DNA of 64,000 nt from Chelonoidis abingdonii (lineage: Eukaryota; Chordata; Testudines; Testudinidae): contig NC_133771.1 of NCBI RefSeq assembly GCF_003597395.2, forward strand, positions 130,962,281 through 131,026,280, given 5' to 3'. The translations under genes and the position numbers were made by a program. A model generated the notes under the pieces. The model was not told where the DNA came from. It saw only the letters and a list, made by a program, of their open reading frames with translations, and searched no databases. Below, piece by piece: positions 38,072-51,122 of the stretch; within the stretch, counting starts at the first letter, position 1, and every line of letters begins with the position of its first letter.

Positions 38072-38165
38072 ATTGTACACAGCACTGTACAATACACTTA
38101 GGTGAGGAGAGTCCCTGGCTGGAGGCCCTTACATTCTAAAAGGCAGACAACCAAAACAGTGCACT
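38072..38165 (+). repeat. MIR-like fragment
   Basis: 'cattgtacacagcactgtacaat...' followed by 'cttacattctaaaaggcagacaa' resembles the MIR core seen at 27025-27175. Short and diverged. Confidence 0.4.
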
Positions 38166-39289
38166 CTGGGGGCTCAGAAGAGACTGTGTTGGGAGGAGCG
38201 AGTGGGAGGGTTCCACCTCTTAATATCAGTCACTTCTCCTTTTATATAACTGTTATAGCGGAGAAGGACTAATGGCTTAGCGATAGTGGTCTTGTTATAA
38301 TGGCCTTAAATTCTCTTCAGGGCAGGATTCTGTCAGAAAATATACCCCCTCTCCCAAACTGAAACAAAACCACCAAAACAACAAAATCCCAGGGCTGAAT
38401 TTATATTAGTCTCCTAGTGCTGGGGGGTCTGGAATGACCAGACAACAGAATGTCATTGGGTCATAATAAAACTGTCTCAGATGACTTGCACAAGAACAAA
38501 TGTGCCTAAACTAGCTACTGATCATTTCAGCCCCTCCCCAGCCATTTGTTTTTTGGTGGAAAGTTGGGGATCTGTAACCCCAGACAATGCCCTGTGGATT
38601 GGAATGCCCTGGTTTGCTCCACATAATAATGTAATTTGTAATCCACTTCCCCTACGCCTACCATCTTGCAACCTTGCCCCCTGTGCAGGGTGAGCCTCAG
38701 ACTTATTGATGCCCTAGGCAAAGAGGGGATTTGGTTGAACAGTTTGCTTTCCCTGTTGCTGATATCAACTCTTGCAATTTACTCTGTGGTTTGCTGCTGC
38801 ATACTGAACAGTGAAATGTGGGTCCAGTTCTTTACACTTTGAATGCCTCTATTGTTCCTACTGACAGTCTCACTGGAGTCTGGTACAGGGACACCAAAAG
38901 CACCTTTTTATTAAGGCCGTTACTGAAAATGTCACCACCAAACAATAAAAGATATTACCTCAGCTACCTTTTCTCCCCACCAACAAACTGTTGCACTCAG
39001 CTGTTGGTAAAATCCAAAACTCCTTAGCTCAGCTGCTAACTTGTCAAATGTAACTCCAAGTCCTTAGACAGTGTTTTTTGTTTGCTGGTCTACAATTCCA
39101 ATTAGTTATCTGAGAACACAACCGCAATCTGCTGTATATACATTAACCTTTTATTCAGGGTCATAAAGGAAAGACATCTCCACCCATCCTTTTAGTGATT
39201 TCCTGCCTACTCTTTAGGCATTGTTCTATTAGAGATGATGGAATGACATTTAAAAAACATTTGTCTACTGAAAGCAGCAGCTTCAACCT

Positions 39290-39498
39290 AAAGACCTTAT
39301 GGATTCTCCATCTCCCAGAGTCTTTAAATCAAGACTGGGTGTTTTTCTAAAAGATATTTTTTCACATCTTAGCTATAGCTCAAACAGAAGCTATGGGGTT
39401 GATGCAGAAATTACTAGTGACGTTCTGTGACCTGTGTTATGCAAGAGGTTAAACTGCTTGATCATAATGGTCTCTTCTCGGCCTAAATGCTATGAACC
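39290..39498 (+). repeat. CR1 LINE 3' end fragment
   Basis: 'ggattctccatctcccagagtctttaaatcaagactggg' through 'gatcataatggtctcttctcggcctaaatgctatgaa' is the 3' end of a CR1 subfamily, on the plus strand, with no coding region left. Confidence 0.75.
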
Positions 39499-39499
39499 A

Positions 39500-42400
39500 T
39501 TCAAAGTAATGTATGCTACGTAGAGTATAAAATGACACGAATAACAACTTTACCAAGTGTGACAGGACATCATTGCACTCCTGGCTCTTTTCTAGCCACA
39601 AACAACTCAGAGACCCTCTTTTGGTCAACCCCCTTGTGCAATTTATTTACAGTGTTCTCCCCACCTCCCTTACAAACTTGTGCAACTTTCTGTTTACAGT
39701 AGCATTCACTCCTTAACTCACTCAGCAAAGGAGTCTGGAGACAGAAGGTATCTTCCAGCTGAGAGAGCTCTCAGATGGAGCCTATATGGCTCTTCAGCCC
39801 ACTCACTAGGCAATATTTCAATTTACGGGAGTGGGGAAGATGGAAGAGGCAAGTGGGCTTTTCATTCCTTGTTTTTACTAGTGATGGTATGCAAAAAGGA
39901 AACAAGCCAGCCTGGCTCCCAGATCCCAGATTGAGGTTGCAGGTCTGGCAGTTAGTAAAAAGGTGTTTTTTTCCCCTTAGTGCCTTTGATATGGAAATGA
40001 GACACAAAGGTGGGATCCCACCCTGCCATTTGTAAAGTCACTTTTCAGGGCAGAAAAGCAATCTCTCCTTACTCTCATGCGGGTTTTGTTCTCATGTTTT
40101 TGATCCTCTTTTCCGCCTGTATTTTTTTCTTCTTTGCTCACTTGTTTTTCTTCCTCATTCCTTTGGACTTTTCCCTTTCCACTCTCTTCTGCATTTTATT
40201 TATATTCTACTTCTCACCACTCACTCTTTTTACGCCTTTTCCTTTCTCTGTACTGGTACATAACACTGGCATTTTCCTGACTTCAGCCACATAGATGTTT
40301 AAGAGGACATACATACACTGAAAGAAACACGCAGGCCTTGGTTCAGATAGTATCTATAGTTGAGCCTCTAAGTAATGAAGATCATAACAGAATTAAGTTC
40401 AGCATCCCTAGGGGAGGAATTATACAGGATACTTGACTAGCTGCATCACTACGCTGACCTAGTTCAGCAGTTTCTATTATCTATCTATTTTATATCTAAT
40501 CTCAGTTGCCTCCAAAGGGTGGTTAATTTTCCTTTTCTAGTGCCCATCTCTCATTCTGGAACCTCTCTTAGGTCTCTTTTCTGCCAATTTCTCTCTCTCC
40601 TCCACATTCCCACCCTGCCTGCCCCAGATATCACCATTGTGCTTTGTATGGACAACAAAGCACTCTCCACTGTGCTATCAACAAATGTAATTTACTAATA
40701 GTGTGTTCTCTACAAGCGCCAGAAGGCTGCATTTTTAGTGATCAGGCTGAGGGGAATTTTCATTAGTTGGCCTCATAGTGGGAAGAACCCCATTATTCAT
40801 AATGGGAGCAAAATGAAAAGAAAAGATACAGTACTTGTCATATAAGACAGATTATAACACAATTCCTCTAGAGAGCCATTTTATTATTTTCATTAAAGGA
40901 AGCTTTCCCTCAAAGGGCATCCCTTCCCCTCCCATTATCCTACTGTGATTGTTTCTGTCATTTGTTCTTGTGCTGGCTGAATGATCACTACGTGTAAACT
41001 GTAAACAGCAAGCTTCCAAAATAGGTGTACACAGAACCAACGTTTTAATCTTGCAAGGACAAAACGAGTCCTATGAGCTATTTTAGCCTCATCATCAGAC
41101 TAATGAATTCTCAATCATCTCGACTAAATGATCCAATAGGTCTTTTCCAACTCATATGGCTATGGTTTTGTAAATGGAGTTATTATTCCCTCCTATTGGA
41201 ATTCCCAAGAGCCGCAACATTCCTTAGCAGCAGTCAAGTGACACTCACTGAAAAAGGTGGGAGATTCTTTTCTGTCCTAAAACATGAAAGAGGAGAGCAA
41301 CTGAAATTGTCAACACACACTACAGAGGGACAGGCAAGGCCATGGAGGCCTCTGCCCTATTCTGGAGAGGCAGAAGTGGGGAATACAATGAGGTATATGT
41401 GGTTACAACAGTGATAAGTGCTTTATTACTAATAGGGCTTGTCTTTGCTTGAAAGTTAAATTGCATTAAGTTATGGTGTGACTGTAAAGTGCAACAGCTA
41501 TTCTGGAATAACACCATTATATAAACTCTATATAACCTAGAAAAGACACAGGTAGACAGCTAATGCACAATAATGCCAGGTGTAGTGAAACCACCAGTGT
41601 TAACTCTTTAAGACAGCACATCTCTACTCTAGTAGTTCAATAAATCCTTAATGATTTTGAAAAGCCCAATGAAATTTATGTGTTGAATGCAAAGTCATTA
41701 AGCCAACATTTTTTACTGAAAATACTTTTATCTGGTCTTCAGGTTCCCATAGACTACAGCCCCCAATGACAATACATTTATGAATCTCTGTGCGCTGTGT
41801 TCAGGGGGACAGAGGGATGGATAGCTATGCAATTATTTATTAACCAGATTGGGAAACATTACATATAGCTCCTCTTTCAGGCACTTTTGTTTAGGCAAAT
41901 CAGGGAGAATGACTAATAGCTAAATGGTTGGTCACTCTGGCTAGTAAAGACATCAAAGAAGCCATCAGAGCACATGATGGCGCTCTTTCCCTAAAAACTA
42001 TATGTCAATAGGAAAAAGATTGACAGGTCACAGTCCCTCATCCCGTTAAGTGCTCAGTGCCCTCAAATCCCATTACAAGTGTTCAGCATCTTACAGGGCA
42101 GGTCTCTTAACTAAGAGTAGTTGGTAGTATAGTCATAACAGTCCCATCAAATGAGCACTGAAGGGCATTATTGCTTCAGGCAATTACAGCTGACAGACAG
42201 CAGCCTGGAGCACTATTTATTCCAGACCGTATAAATATTAGAAGTAAAATGAAAACTAGAATCTCCCCTAAGAATCCTATTGGGCCAAAGTGGAATCTCA
42301 TCAAAGCCCCACTCAAACACATTCTCTGCTCTCTAAAACAATAACCTACTATACAATACCTGGTGTCACCCAGTGTCAGCAGTTCCATTGTTACAGTCAC

Positions 42401-43139
42401 CTTGCCTCATTACTGATTGTACTATAGAACAAGCTGTACCATGTTCCTGGAGGATCATTCCAAATGAACTCACTCCAGAATGTTTGCACACCCAGCTCCC
42501 TTTTTTCATTTGATCTTGCCTGTGTAGATGGGACCCAGCCATGTTTTAACCTGTTACAACAATGTAAAAAAAAGGAAAGAAATGTACAGGCCCCTTTAGG
42601 CCACTAAGCAGCATGGTGCCTGAGGGTGTTACATTGCTATGATCTGTAAGTGACCAATGCCGCGCCCCCTCCCCCAGTCCCAAGTCTCCTAAGCAGGGCT
42701 TCACTCAGTGAAGTCCATCACAGGACTCCACACTGCATTGCAGAGAGGATGCTTTCACTGAGAACAGCCAGTCTCTTGACCTCACCCCCTCCCAAGCAAA
42801 TCTCACCTCTAGTGTACCTGTGGGAGGGCCATTGAACCACTCCCCACCTTCCACAACCCAAACCCAGATCTGTCCAGTCTGGATTACCTACATGTGCAGA
42901 AGTGGAAGGGCCAGATGGAATGGCCCATAAGTATTTGAGTCATATCTGTAAATCCAAATGTGTGTGCTCCATTAACTTACTAATTTCAGCACTCAGCTGA
43001 GAAACAACCAAGCTTTTGTGATGCCTGTGAAGTTATCTCCTTGTGAACAGCAACTGTAAGTACCAGACTCTTCCTCCACTAACATGGTTGAAACAGTCAG
43101 TTTGGGGCTAAGTCAAAGGAAAGGAGCTGCACTCTCCCC
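39500..43139. other. Intergenic sequence without recognised features
   Basis: About 3.6 kb. There is a pyrimidine-rich stretch at 40085-40230 and a weak Harbinger-like end ('agggcttgtctttgcttg') at 41436, but nothing that can be bounded. Confidence 0.4.
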
Positions 43140-44174
43140 TCTTTCCACTACCTTTCCCCACTCTGGCAATTTGAGTGCAGACGGTGGGGGCCTCGCAAGG
43201 ACTCTAAAAATTAATACTGGCCACTTCAGGCTTGTATTAAACTCCCAAGGCTACAGCTTTTCTCTAACCTTGGACTGGTAGATGCTGCCACCACTCAAGT
43301 GCAGAACCCCTTTGAGAGACCAGGAAGACTCACTTGGGAATTCCTTCCTGTGGGGTACCCTCAAGCCCTTTCACCGCCTCCCCCGCCCAGGGAAGAGCTG
43401 AGAAAGAAAAACCAAGGAAATCAGCCGTTGCTATGAGCTAATTAAACATGTGCACAAACTTTTTAAAACACAAAAATCCAATTCTGGTCTTTAAAAAGGT
43501 AAATTTTATTAATAAAAGAAAAGAAATCTGGGAATGTAGGCATTTGCTAGATTTTAAAGAAAAAACAACTACAAGGATTAAGACTGAGGTCCATCTTAAA
43601 GGTTACAAGCAAAACAAAAAGCACCTGGGGTTAGCACAGAGGAATCCACAAGCCACGTGGAATAAAAAGAGAAAAACCTAATCACGTCTTCCTAGACATT
43701 TCCTGATCTACTTACTACACTTGCCTACATTGTAACTTCTGTTCACTGTTTGCCACATTGTAATTCAAACCCCATTTTAAAACACTCACTCCATTTTGTA
43801 AAAGCTTCCTTCAACCTTCATTTTTGCAAACCCTGCTGTCATCTTATTAGTTTAGTTTAGATGTGTGACTGAAGTATGTATGGATGATGGAATCAACCTC
43901 CAGCCCCAGCCTGTCCTGATGAAATAGACTTCAAACCCTGTTGGCTGAAGATGCAGACAAGAGCCCTAACAAAGTTAGATGAGTCCACCCTAAAAAGAAA
44001 AGGTACAACAGAAGGAAGATCACAGCCAGGTCTGAGGCTGAAAGTCACGCCTGCAATTGACAGTTGATCCGTCACCAAACCCAGAGGCAACGTGACACAG
44101 TAAGACCTATAAACTCTGGATTCAAACTAAAGCCTACAAAAAGGATGGGTGAGATGGGAGACTTTGGAGGGTAA

Positions 44175-44632
44175 AAGCAGCAAAGAATCCTGTGGCACTT
44201 TATAGACTAACAGACGTTTTGGAGCATGAGCTTTCGTGGGTGAAGTTGGCCATCCTGGAGCAAAAAAAACTTCAGGACCAGACTTCAAAGAGAAACTGCT
44301 GAGCTTCAGTTCATCTGCAAATTTAACACCTTCAGCTCAGGATTAAACAAAGACTGTGAATGGCTTGCCAACTACAAGACCAGTTTCTCCTCCCTTGGTT
44401 TTCACACTTCAACTGCTAGAACAGGCCCTCATCCTCCCTGATTGAACTAACCTCGTTATCTCTAGCTTGCTTGCATATATATATATACCCGCCCCTGGAA
44501 ATTTCCACCGCATGCATTTGATGAAGTGGGTGATGAAAGCTCATGCTCCAAAACGTTTGTTAGTCTATAAGGTGCCACAGGATTCTTTGCTGCTTTTACA
44601 AATCCAGACTAACACGGCTACCCCTCTGATTC
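44175..44632 (+). mobile_element. Penelope-like element, 458 bp, 11-bp target duplication
   Basis: ttggagggtaa flanks it exactly (44164-44174 and 44633-44643). The first 70 bases are an inverted copy of its own 3' end; then the plus strand encodes a broken C-terminal tail of a Penelope-type protein (RETAELQFICKFNTF, GLNKDCEWLANYKT), followed by the family 3' end with gctcatgctccaaaacg and 'actaacacggctacccctctga'. Frame shifts mean it is inactive. The hairpin of the hammerhead-like motif has lost its second strand here. Confidence 0.82.
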
Positions 44633-44819
44633 TTGGAGGGTAACATTTTCTGCTAACATGGAAGGACATCAGTACAGGCCCAACAGAGACTCAGCTCGTC
44701 CTTGTGCCTGGCTTTCCTGGCCAGTTACCGCCACAAACTACAAACCCAAGCTGCAAAATCAAGCCACGAACTCAAGCTATGTCCAGGAGTGGTAACTATG
44801 CAGCAGCTGCAAAACATCT

Positions 44820-44845
44820 GGTGTGTGTGTGTGTGTGTGTGTGTA
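44820..44845. repeat. (TG)n microsatellite
   Basis: A 26-base run of alternating G and T, followed by shorter TG stretches to 44870. Confidence 0.95.
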
Positions 44846-45240
44846 GGTATTAGGTATAATGTGTGTGTATAAGGATTAAGATATTAGTTATTAGTCATAA
44901 ATTAAATTGTTATCATAAGAAATGTGGCATCTTTGCCTTACCCCCTGAAAAGATCCTGTGTAGTTTTGTCTGTACAACAATCCCCTCTCCGGCCACTAGA
45001 ACCACAAAGACAGATAAAAGGGGAGGCTTTGTTTCAATTTTAAAAAGTTCTAGCCTTCCCATTGGCTCTTCTGGCCAGGTGCCCACTCACTTCCTTTTCC
45101 CTATGCATAGCAGTGAGACTTTTTAACCTTTTACAGGTAGAGCAATTAGAGAACAGCTGCTAAAAGGGATTTTATAGCTACTGGCTGGCTGAGTGTCCAT
45201 AAAAGGGAGCTCCCCCACCCCTTCATTTATTAAATGATTA

Positions 45241-45414
45241 TCACAGAATCACAGATTATTAGGGTTGGAAGGGACCTCAGGAGATCATCTAGGCTCCAAC
45301 CCCCTGCTCAAAACAGGACCAATCCCCACTTTCCTAAATGGCCCCCTCCAAGATTGAACTCACAACCCTGGGTTTAGCAAGCCAATGCTCAAACCACTGA
45401 GCTATCCCTGGGAC
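45241..45414 (-). repeat. tRNA-derived SINE with CR1-like tail (turtle Cry type)
   Basis: On the minus strand the head carries a pol III A box (tagctcagtggtttgagca) and B box (ggttgtgagttcaatc) as in a tRNA, followed by a spacer and a tail 'gatgatctcctgaggtccc...ccctaataatctgtgattctg' that matches CR1 3' ends. A tRNA head with a CR1-like tail is the known structure of cryptodiran turtle SINEs, which are mobilised by CR1. It supports the turtle assignment of the window. Confidence 0.82.
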
Positions 45415-45799
45415 CCAACCAACAAATTGAAAAAGACAACAGCATACATGCCTGCTTTGCTCAAATGGTGCAGCATAATCTCAAGAGAGTAATGAGTGTG
45501 ATATAAACGTGCGCCTTTTTTTTTTTGTTTTGGTTGCTGCAAGACTGTCATGTACTTGCAGATGCTGGAGGGTGCCAGGAAGGGTTACAATTTATAAACA
45601 AGCTGCAATTATTGGTACTCAGCAGGAATCATACTATGTACACAGTGGAGTAAGTGAAGCAATAAGCATTTTATGAGCTAGACCACAACAGTTGTGCTTC
45701 TCTGGCTTGTGCCTATAGTTTGAACCATCTTCTAGTGGATGCCACCTGGTAGTTGGTCAGATATATTTAATTTTAAAGTGACGGGCTACCGTAACACCT

Positions 45800-46885
45800 T
45801 AAGGATTTATTATGCTGTGATGCTGTATGGAATCTGGGGGACACATTAGGATACTATGACTACCAATATTGTAAAATTGCAATGAGTTGTGCCAGATACG
45901 CCATGTAAGATAGCTGCAAAAATGTTATCATCTGCCAGCTATGATAATCTCCTTTATATATGTTTGTATTATGAGTTATAGGTATGTCTGTATTACAAAA
46001 ACTTGTGCTATGCTTCTGGGTGACACCCCCCCGACAGTTTGGCATCAGCACTGCTTAGCCTGCTTGATAGCCCATTAAGGACCATCAGCTATTCAACTGA
46101 GCCATTGAGAGAAGGCAGGGGATACACTTTTGACTCAACAAGCCATCCAGGGGCATGCTTATGGACAGAAAAGGCTTTCAAGGCCTGTGCTGGGCAGCTT
46201 GTCTTGGAAACAAAGGAAGCACATGTCATATGGCAAAAGACTATAAAAGGCAGCTGCCTTGTCTTCAATTCTGCTTCTTACCTCTAGAGAAACTTTGCTA
46301 CAAATTGACACTCTGAACAAAGCACTGAATGACCCATCCAAACTGTGGATGTGTTCCAGAGGGACTTTCAAGCCAGTAAACTCACCAATACTGCTAGGAG
46401 CCTGATATATGGCCTTTGAAGTCTTTGTATGTATGTGATTGCTTTACCATTTAACATCTCTCTTCTTATTCTTTCTTTTTTCTTTATTATAAATCTTTAG
46501 TTTTACACACTAAAGGATTGGCTGGCTGGGGGTATTTTGAGTAAGAGCCAAACCTATATTGATCTGGTAACATGGCTGACCCTTTGGGGGAGGTCAGGCC
46601 ATTTTATATATGACAGCAGAGTTTTAAAATAACTTCTCACTGTACTGGCCCTAGGTGCTGACTGGGAGCCAGAGAACTGGAATTCAATGAAGGGGGCTGT
46701 GTGATTGCATTTTTGCTTCTTGATAACCAGTGTAGGGGAATCAGAAACAGTTTGTGACGGGTTGGGGAGTTAACTTCAGTGTTACCCACCAGTCTTGAGA
46801 CTATCTGCTCTCCCTTTTGCAGCCTGCCCTGACCTTGGCATTTCCAGTGACGGCTGCCCTGAGCATCACAGGTCAAATATGCACA
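45800..46885 (+). mobile_element. Probable LTR with TATA box
   Basis: A well-formed promoter-like segment tgactataaaagg-type TATA box at 46242-46249 is followed by a likely R region and an AT-rich tattataaatc poly(A)-like segment near 46490, then a tail to about 46885. The U3-like part upstream includes a C-run near 46026. No flanking duplication was secured, so ends are approximate. Confidence 0.5.
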
Positions 46886-47458
46886 AGTAGTTTATAAAGG
46901 CAGCTGGTCTTTCCACACTTGTAATACAGTATCAGAGTGTGATTTAGACCTATCAACATATGTAAAACCAAGCTGAATGCATTCATGCTATACCATGGAG
47001 CAATGACATGAAAAGTCTATAGAATAATCAGGGCTAGATCCTACCATCTGTGGCATTGGTGAGCTAAGGGCTGACAAACTGGAGAAGGATAGTTTTTCTC
47101 TTCCCAACTGCCTCATGAAAGTAAAAGAGCAGGGCAAGATCTCTCTCCAGTCTCTCAAGAGCATTTGGAACAACATTCAACTCCCACTCTGGTCCCATTC
47201 TTCAGTCCTTTGGAGCTGACAGGCACAGCCAACCACCCATTAACTAGCATACATGCTCTGTTTTGCAGCTCAAGCTGTCTAGGTCATACGTGCTCCTTTT
47301 CAGAGGAACAGCAATATGTGCTTTAGTCTTCACCATTAAATATTGCTCTGGCCAGCAACATTCAAGGAGCAAAGGAGTAATCTGCCAGCATCCCTATGCT
47401 CTTTAAAAGCTCTGGCTAGGACTACATTTGATGCACACCTTTATTTTAGAGAAGCTGC

Positions 47459-48125
47459 AAACTGTCAGTGATTGGGATGTGGGTTAGAGCAGGAGTCAAG
47501 TCAGGCATTGGGGCTCAGAGTCAGAACAAGAGTTAGAAGCCAGATGCCAGAGCCAAGGGTCAGACTCAAAGTCAGAAATCAGAGCTGAGGGTCAGGACTG
47601 GGTTACCTGGAGGCAAGGCTGGGAACAAGGCAGGTATGGAGATGGACATAGCAGAAATAAGGGCAGACACTAAATTAGGAATCTACAAAATTTGTTCTGA
47701 TTGCTGTTGAACTTGCCAGGTACAGGGAGCTTGGGTTCACAGACAGCAAGGGCTGGAGCTGAAGGGAATGCTACTGAAGCTTGCATTCTCCACTTGGGCT
47801 TGCAAGGTGTGCAGGGCTCCTGCTGCCACCATTGGAGATACATTGGCTTTTATAGACTCCATGCTTACCCTATCATCTCTAGTTCCCTTATCATTTGTGT
47901 TGGGGTGTCCAAACTGCCAGTGACCAGGACGCAGGTGGTTGTGCTTTGAGATCAGAGTAGGAGTCAGGTCTAGTGATTAGAGAAGGAATCAGCAGTCAGG
48001 AATTGAAGCCCAGGGTCTGAACTGGAGTCAGAGGGCAAGTACCAGAGCCAAGGTTCAGAGCCAAAGTCAGAAATCAAAGCCAAAGTTCAGGACTCAGTTA
48101 CCTGGATTGAGACAAGGCAAAAGCA
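47459..48125 (+). repeat. Tandem duplication of a roughly 450 bp purine-rich unit
   Basis: 'aactgtcagtgattggga' at about 47459 and 'aactgccagtgaccagga' at about 47911 begin two related stretches, each continuing with 'agagccaaggttcaga.ccaaagtcagaaatca.agc' and '.ggttacctgga'. The copies have diverged considerably, so this is an old duplication or two members of a dispersed repeat side by side. Confidence 0.6.
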
Positions 48126-48339
48126 GGGCTGGGAATAAGGCGGGAGCTATCAGAGGCCTAGGCAAATGCTGTGAGTAGCCACTGAACTGCTGCTGCTGGG
48201 CTTAACAGGCAGTCTGCTGACTCTTCCAATCAATCAGGTGGAATAGCCAAACAGGCTGCCTACTACAGGCCAGCTGGCCTCATTAGATTGCCTGGAGACT
48301 GACTCCATTGCAGACTCTGCTTCCTGACACAAGCAGTAT

Positions 48340-49985
48340 ATAGTCCATCTGCCACTAACTACTGCTGGCAGATCATTGTACAATGCTAAGGACAGGAAGT
48401 AGATAACGTGCTTTCTCCTAGCTATATGAAAACTGTTTAGTAATGTAATGCAGCAGTCTGTTTTTCCATTTTGTGGGGCCAACCAGAATATCTTCTGATC
48501 TGAGTAGCAACTGAAGTCTGCCTTATTTCTGAAAGCTTGTGATGTGCTAGACACTTTATGAATATAGCAGGCACAGTTGCTGCCTTCTTGAACTTCTAAC
48601 CCAACTCTTGCTGCAGACCACACAATTTGTAAGTAGTGAAAACCTGCATGTTGGGTGTATAGTTCCTGCTTTTCTAAACATTGTTTTGCAAAAAAAATTC
48701 TGTTATATGGTAACTCCTAGCCTCAAACAGAGCATTTGATGCAGACAATCTATGGCAAGATTACCCAACCTGATATCAACTTACAGAAGGAGGAAACTGC
48801 AGTAAGTGGGAGTAGGGAGGGGGAATGTGGTTAAACACCAAATTTTAGCAAAACTTTTCAAATGTCGGTTCCTAAATACAGATTTAGATTCTTTAAATTT
48901 AGATAGCTAAGTGGCCTCATTTTTTTAGATGGTGACACCTCCAAACTCCCACTCATGTTAATGGCCACCTTTTCTCCTCATTCTGATGTTAAATACTACA
49001 TTTAAGAAGTCCCAGTTTGGATATGCATGCCAGCTTTGGGATGATTATTGAGTACATTTTGAGGGTTTTCCACTTCTGCTTCAGTTTTAATATCTATGGC
49101 ATTATAGAAAGATAGAAATAAAACAAATTTTAGGAAGTCAGCAATTGAGGTAAATTCTAATATGAACTATTCCACCACTTTTGTTAAAGTAAGTAGACAC
49201 TCAGGAAGTGAACAGCTGATCACACCCTGGTTTTGAGGGGGTTAACATGTTAGCCAAGTCCTGCAGTTACCTGAAGTTATTTAGACTTCTGCCTCATTTC
49301 GAACATTAAACTCAATATTTGCAACAAAGACTTAGAAGTCCCAAATTGTTTCACAGTCCCTTAGAAACCTGAAATTCTGACCAATTTAACTAATTCTCAT
49401 TAAGGTTTCAAATGAATAACGCTGCTTGGGGCTTTATGTTAAAACTATCTAAAGTTTGCATTTTTGGTGGTTCCCCCCAACCTCTTTCCATAATTTGTAT
49501 TGTCAACTGAAAAATTCCCCCAGCTGAAAGACATATCCATGTAACCCCTTTTTAGTGGCCATTTGTGTGTTTTCTGATCAATGGGATATAAACAACCATC
49601 AAGATCAACATTTTCCTCAAGTGAAAACTATTGAGATTGATTTGGTCTGTCATTGGTACAATTAACACTTTGTATCACAGTAAGAATTCCAGAGAGATGT
49701 TTCCTCATCTCCTTCCTGATCCAACAAATCCCATTTATGTAAAGAACAACAAAAAGGTCTGTCTATATATTGTCAACTGTATGCCAATAATTCCACAAGT
49801 CAGTAAAAACAGCAACACTATTTTCATATACCAGTTTGTTTTAATTTTAAATTCAGCTCATTGCAACAAAAAATGGCCCCTATATCTGAGAGGCCTTAAC
49901 CATCATCAGACTTCCCATATGTAGGAGACTTCTGTTGAGATCTCATATTGGCATATAAGAAAAATATTCCATTTCATTGTGAAGA
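48340..49985. other. Intergenic sequence downstream of MPC1
   Basis: AT-rich, no mobile element or exon recognised. It probably contains the transcription termination zone of MPC1. Confidence 0.4.
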
Positions 49986-49989
49986 TGAC

Positions 49990-51122
49990 TTGCATCAGAG
50001 TTTTATCGAAATTATTTATTGCCACTATTTTGATTAAAACTTTTTGACGGTACATACTTAGTTGGGACAGATTTTACTGTCCAAAATCATTTTACTGATA
50101 ATAAAATTATGTCTGTCACATACATTATTTATGTTGTATGCATTATCTGCAGTTGTTGATGCCACTTTCAAGCAAGTATAATGAAGTAGGAAAAAAAAAA
50201 AACTTGACTGCCACAATGTGGAGGAAAACAGACAATGGAGTTTTATCCTTCAGATCTTACCCTGACAAGGCTCCCACGGAAGTAAAGGCAAGTTTTTTTG
50301 CCTGAATAAGGACTGGAGCGACCTTCAGAGGCCCAACTGCACAAAAGGAATATGTTTAACAAAATCATAAAAATCCACAACATTCCAAGCTTCTTAAATA
50401 TGCATGTTTGTAACCCTGTTACCCTCCTTCAGTTTATAAGAAATTCTTGCTTCTCTCAAGGTGATTCTAGGGACCAGAAATTACACTAAAAAAAAAAAGT
50501 AAGTAACATGCCCTTTCAGGTAAAAATCCATTAGTCACGTAACTGAATGAGTGACCTGGCAAGTCTGCAAATGCATACTTTTAGATCAGCAACGTTTTGC
50601 TGAAGTCTGGTATAAATTTTAATGATGAAACAGTCAGGAATGGATGCTCCACAAGTACTATGGTAAATGGTTTTTAAAATATTTAAATATGCAGAACAAT
50701 TACACCACCTACAATTGTGTCTTACTGATCTATGTTCACATTGATCTAGCTAGTTTAAGATGCATGAAATGGTCCTGTGCCATTCAGTTATGTAGCTGGT
50801 TAAATAAAAACAAAAAGTTCTCATCTTTTAAAAAAAATCATTGAACACATAATTTGGATAAGTAATTTCACTAACAGAAAAGTAAAGTAAGTACTTGTAA
50901 GGCAGCAAAGAGTTAGATGTAATTGTTTACATTTGGAAGAGTACTTTACAAAAAAGGCAGGCTACAAAATTTAGTGGAAGGATGATGTGTTTTGTGTTGG
51001 CAAGATCTTGTATTCATGATGAATTTTATGATGGAGAAGAAAAATACAGAGGCTGTAGAGCTCTTCCTTTGTTGGAATTCATGATGAGGGCCACATTCCC
51101 TGTTTTTCCAAGATAAAGATAT
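49990..51122 (-). other. MPC1: MPC1 3' UTR region with candidate poly(A) signals
   Basis: Downstream of the MPC1 stop, on the minus strand, the sequence is AT-rich and free of obvious mobile elements. An ATTAAA hexamer lies at 50623-50618 and a canonical AATAAA at 50020-50015. Either could end the transcript, giving a 3' UTR of roughly 0.5 or 1.1 kb. Which is used cannot be decided from sequence alone. Confidence 0.5.

Larger units (their letters stand above)
43140..45245 (-). mobile_element. Composite LTR related to the TGTCATAA family, interrupted
   Basis: Read on the minus strand, 45245-44930 resembles the start of the TGTCATAA LTRs (acctgtaaaaggttaaa, cacctggccagaagagcc) and 43690-43140 resembles their end (gtggtggcagc, then cactcaaattgccagagtgggg). 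Between them is about 1.2 kb of other sequence, including a (TG)n tract and the Penelope-like copy at 44175-44632. Either the LTR is a long variant or another element inserted first. Boundaries are approximate. Confidence 0.45.

Noticed and set aside
39545..40030. Possible LTR or other repeat starting tgtgacaggac
   Set aside because: No matching end or duplication; similarity too vague.
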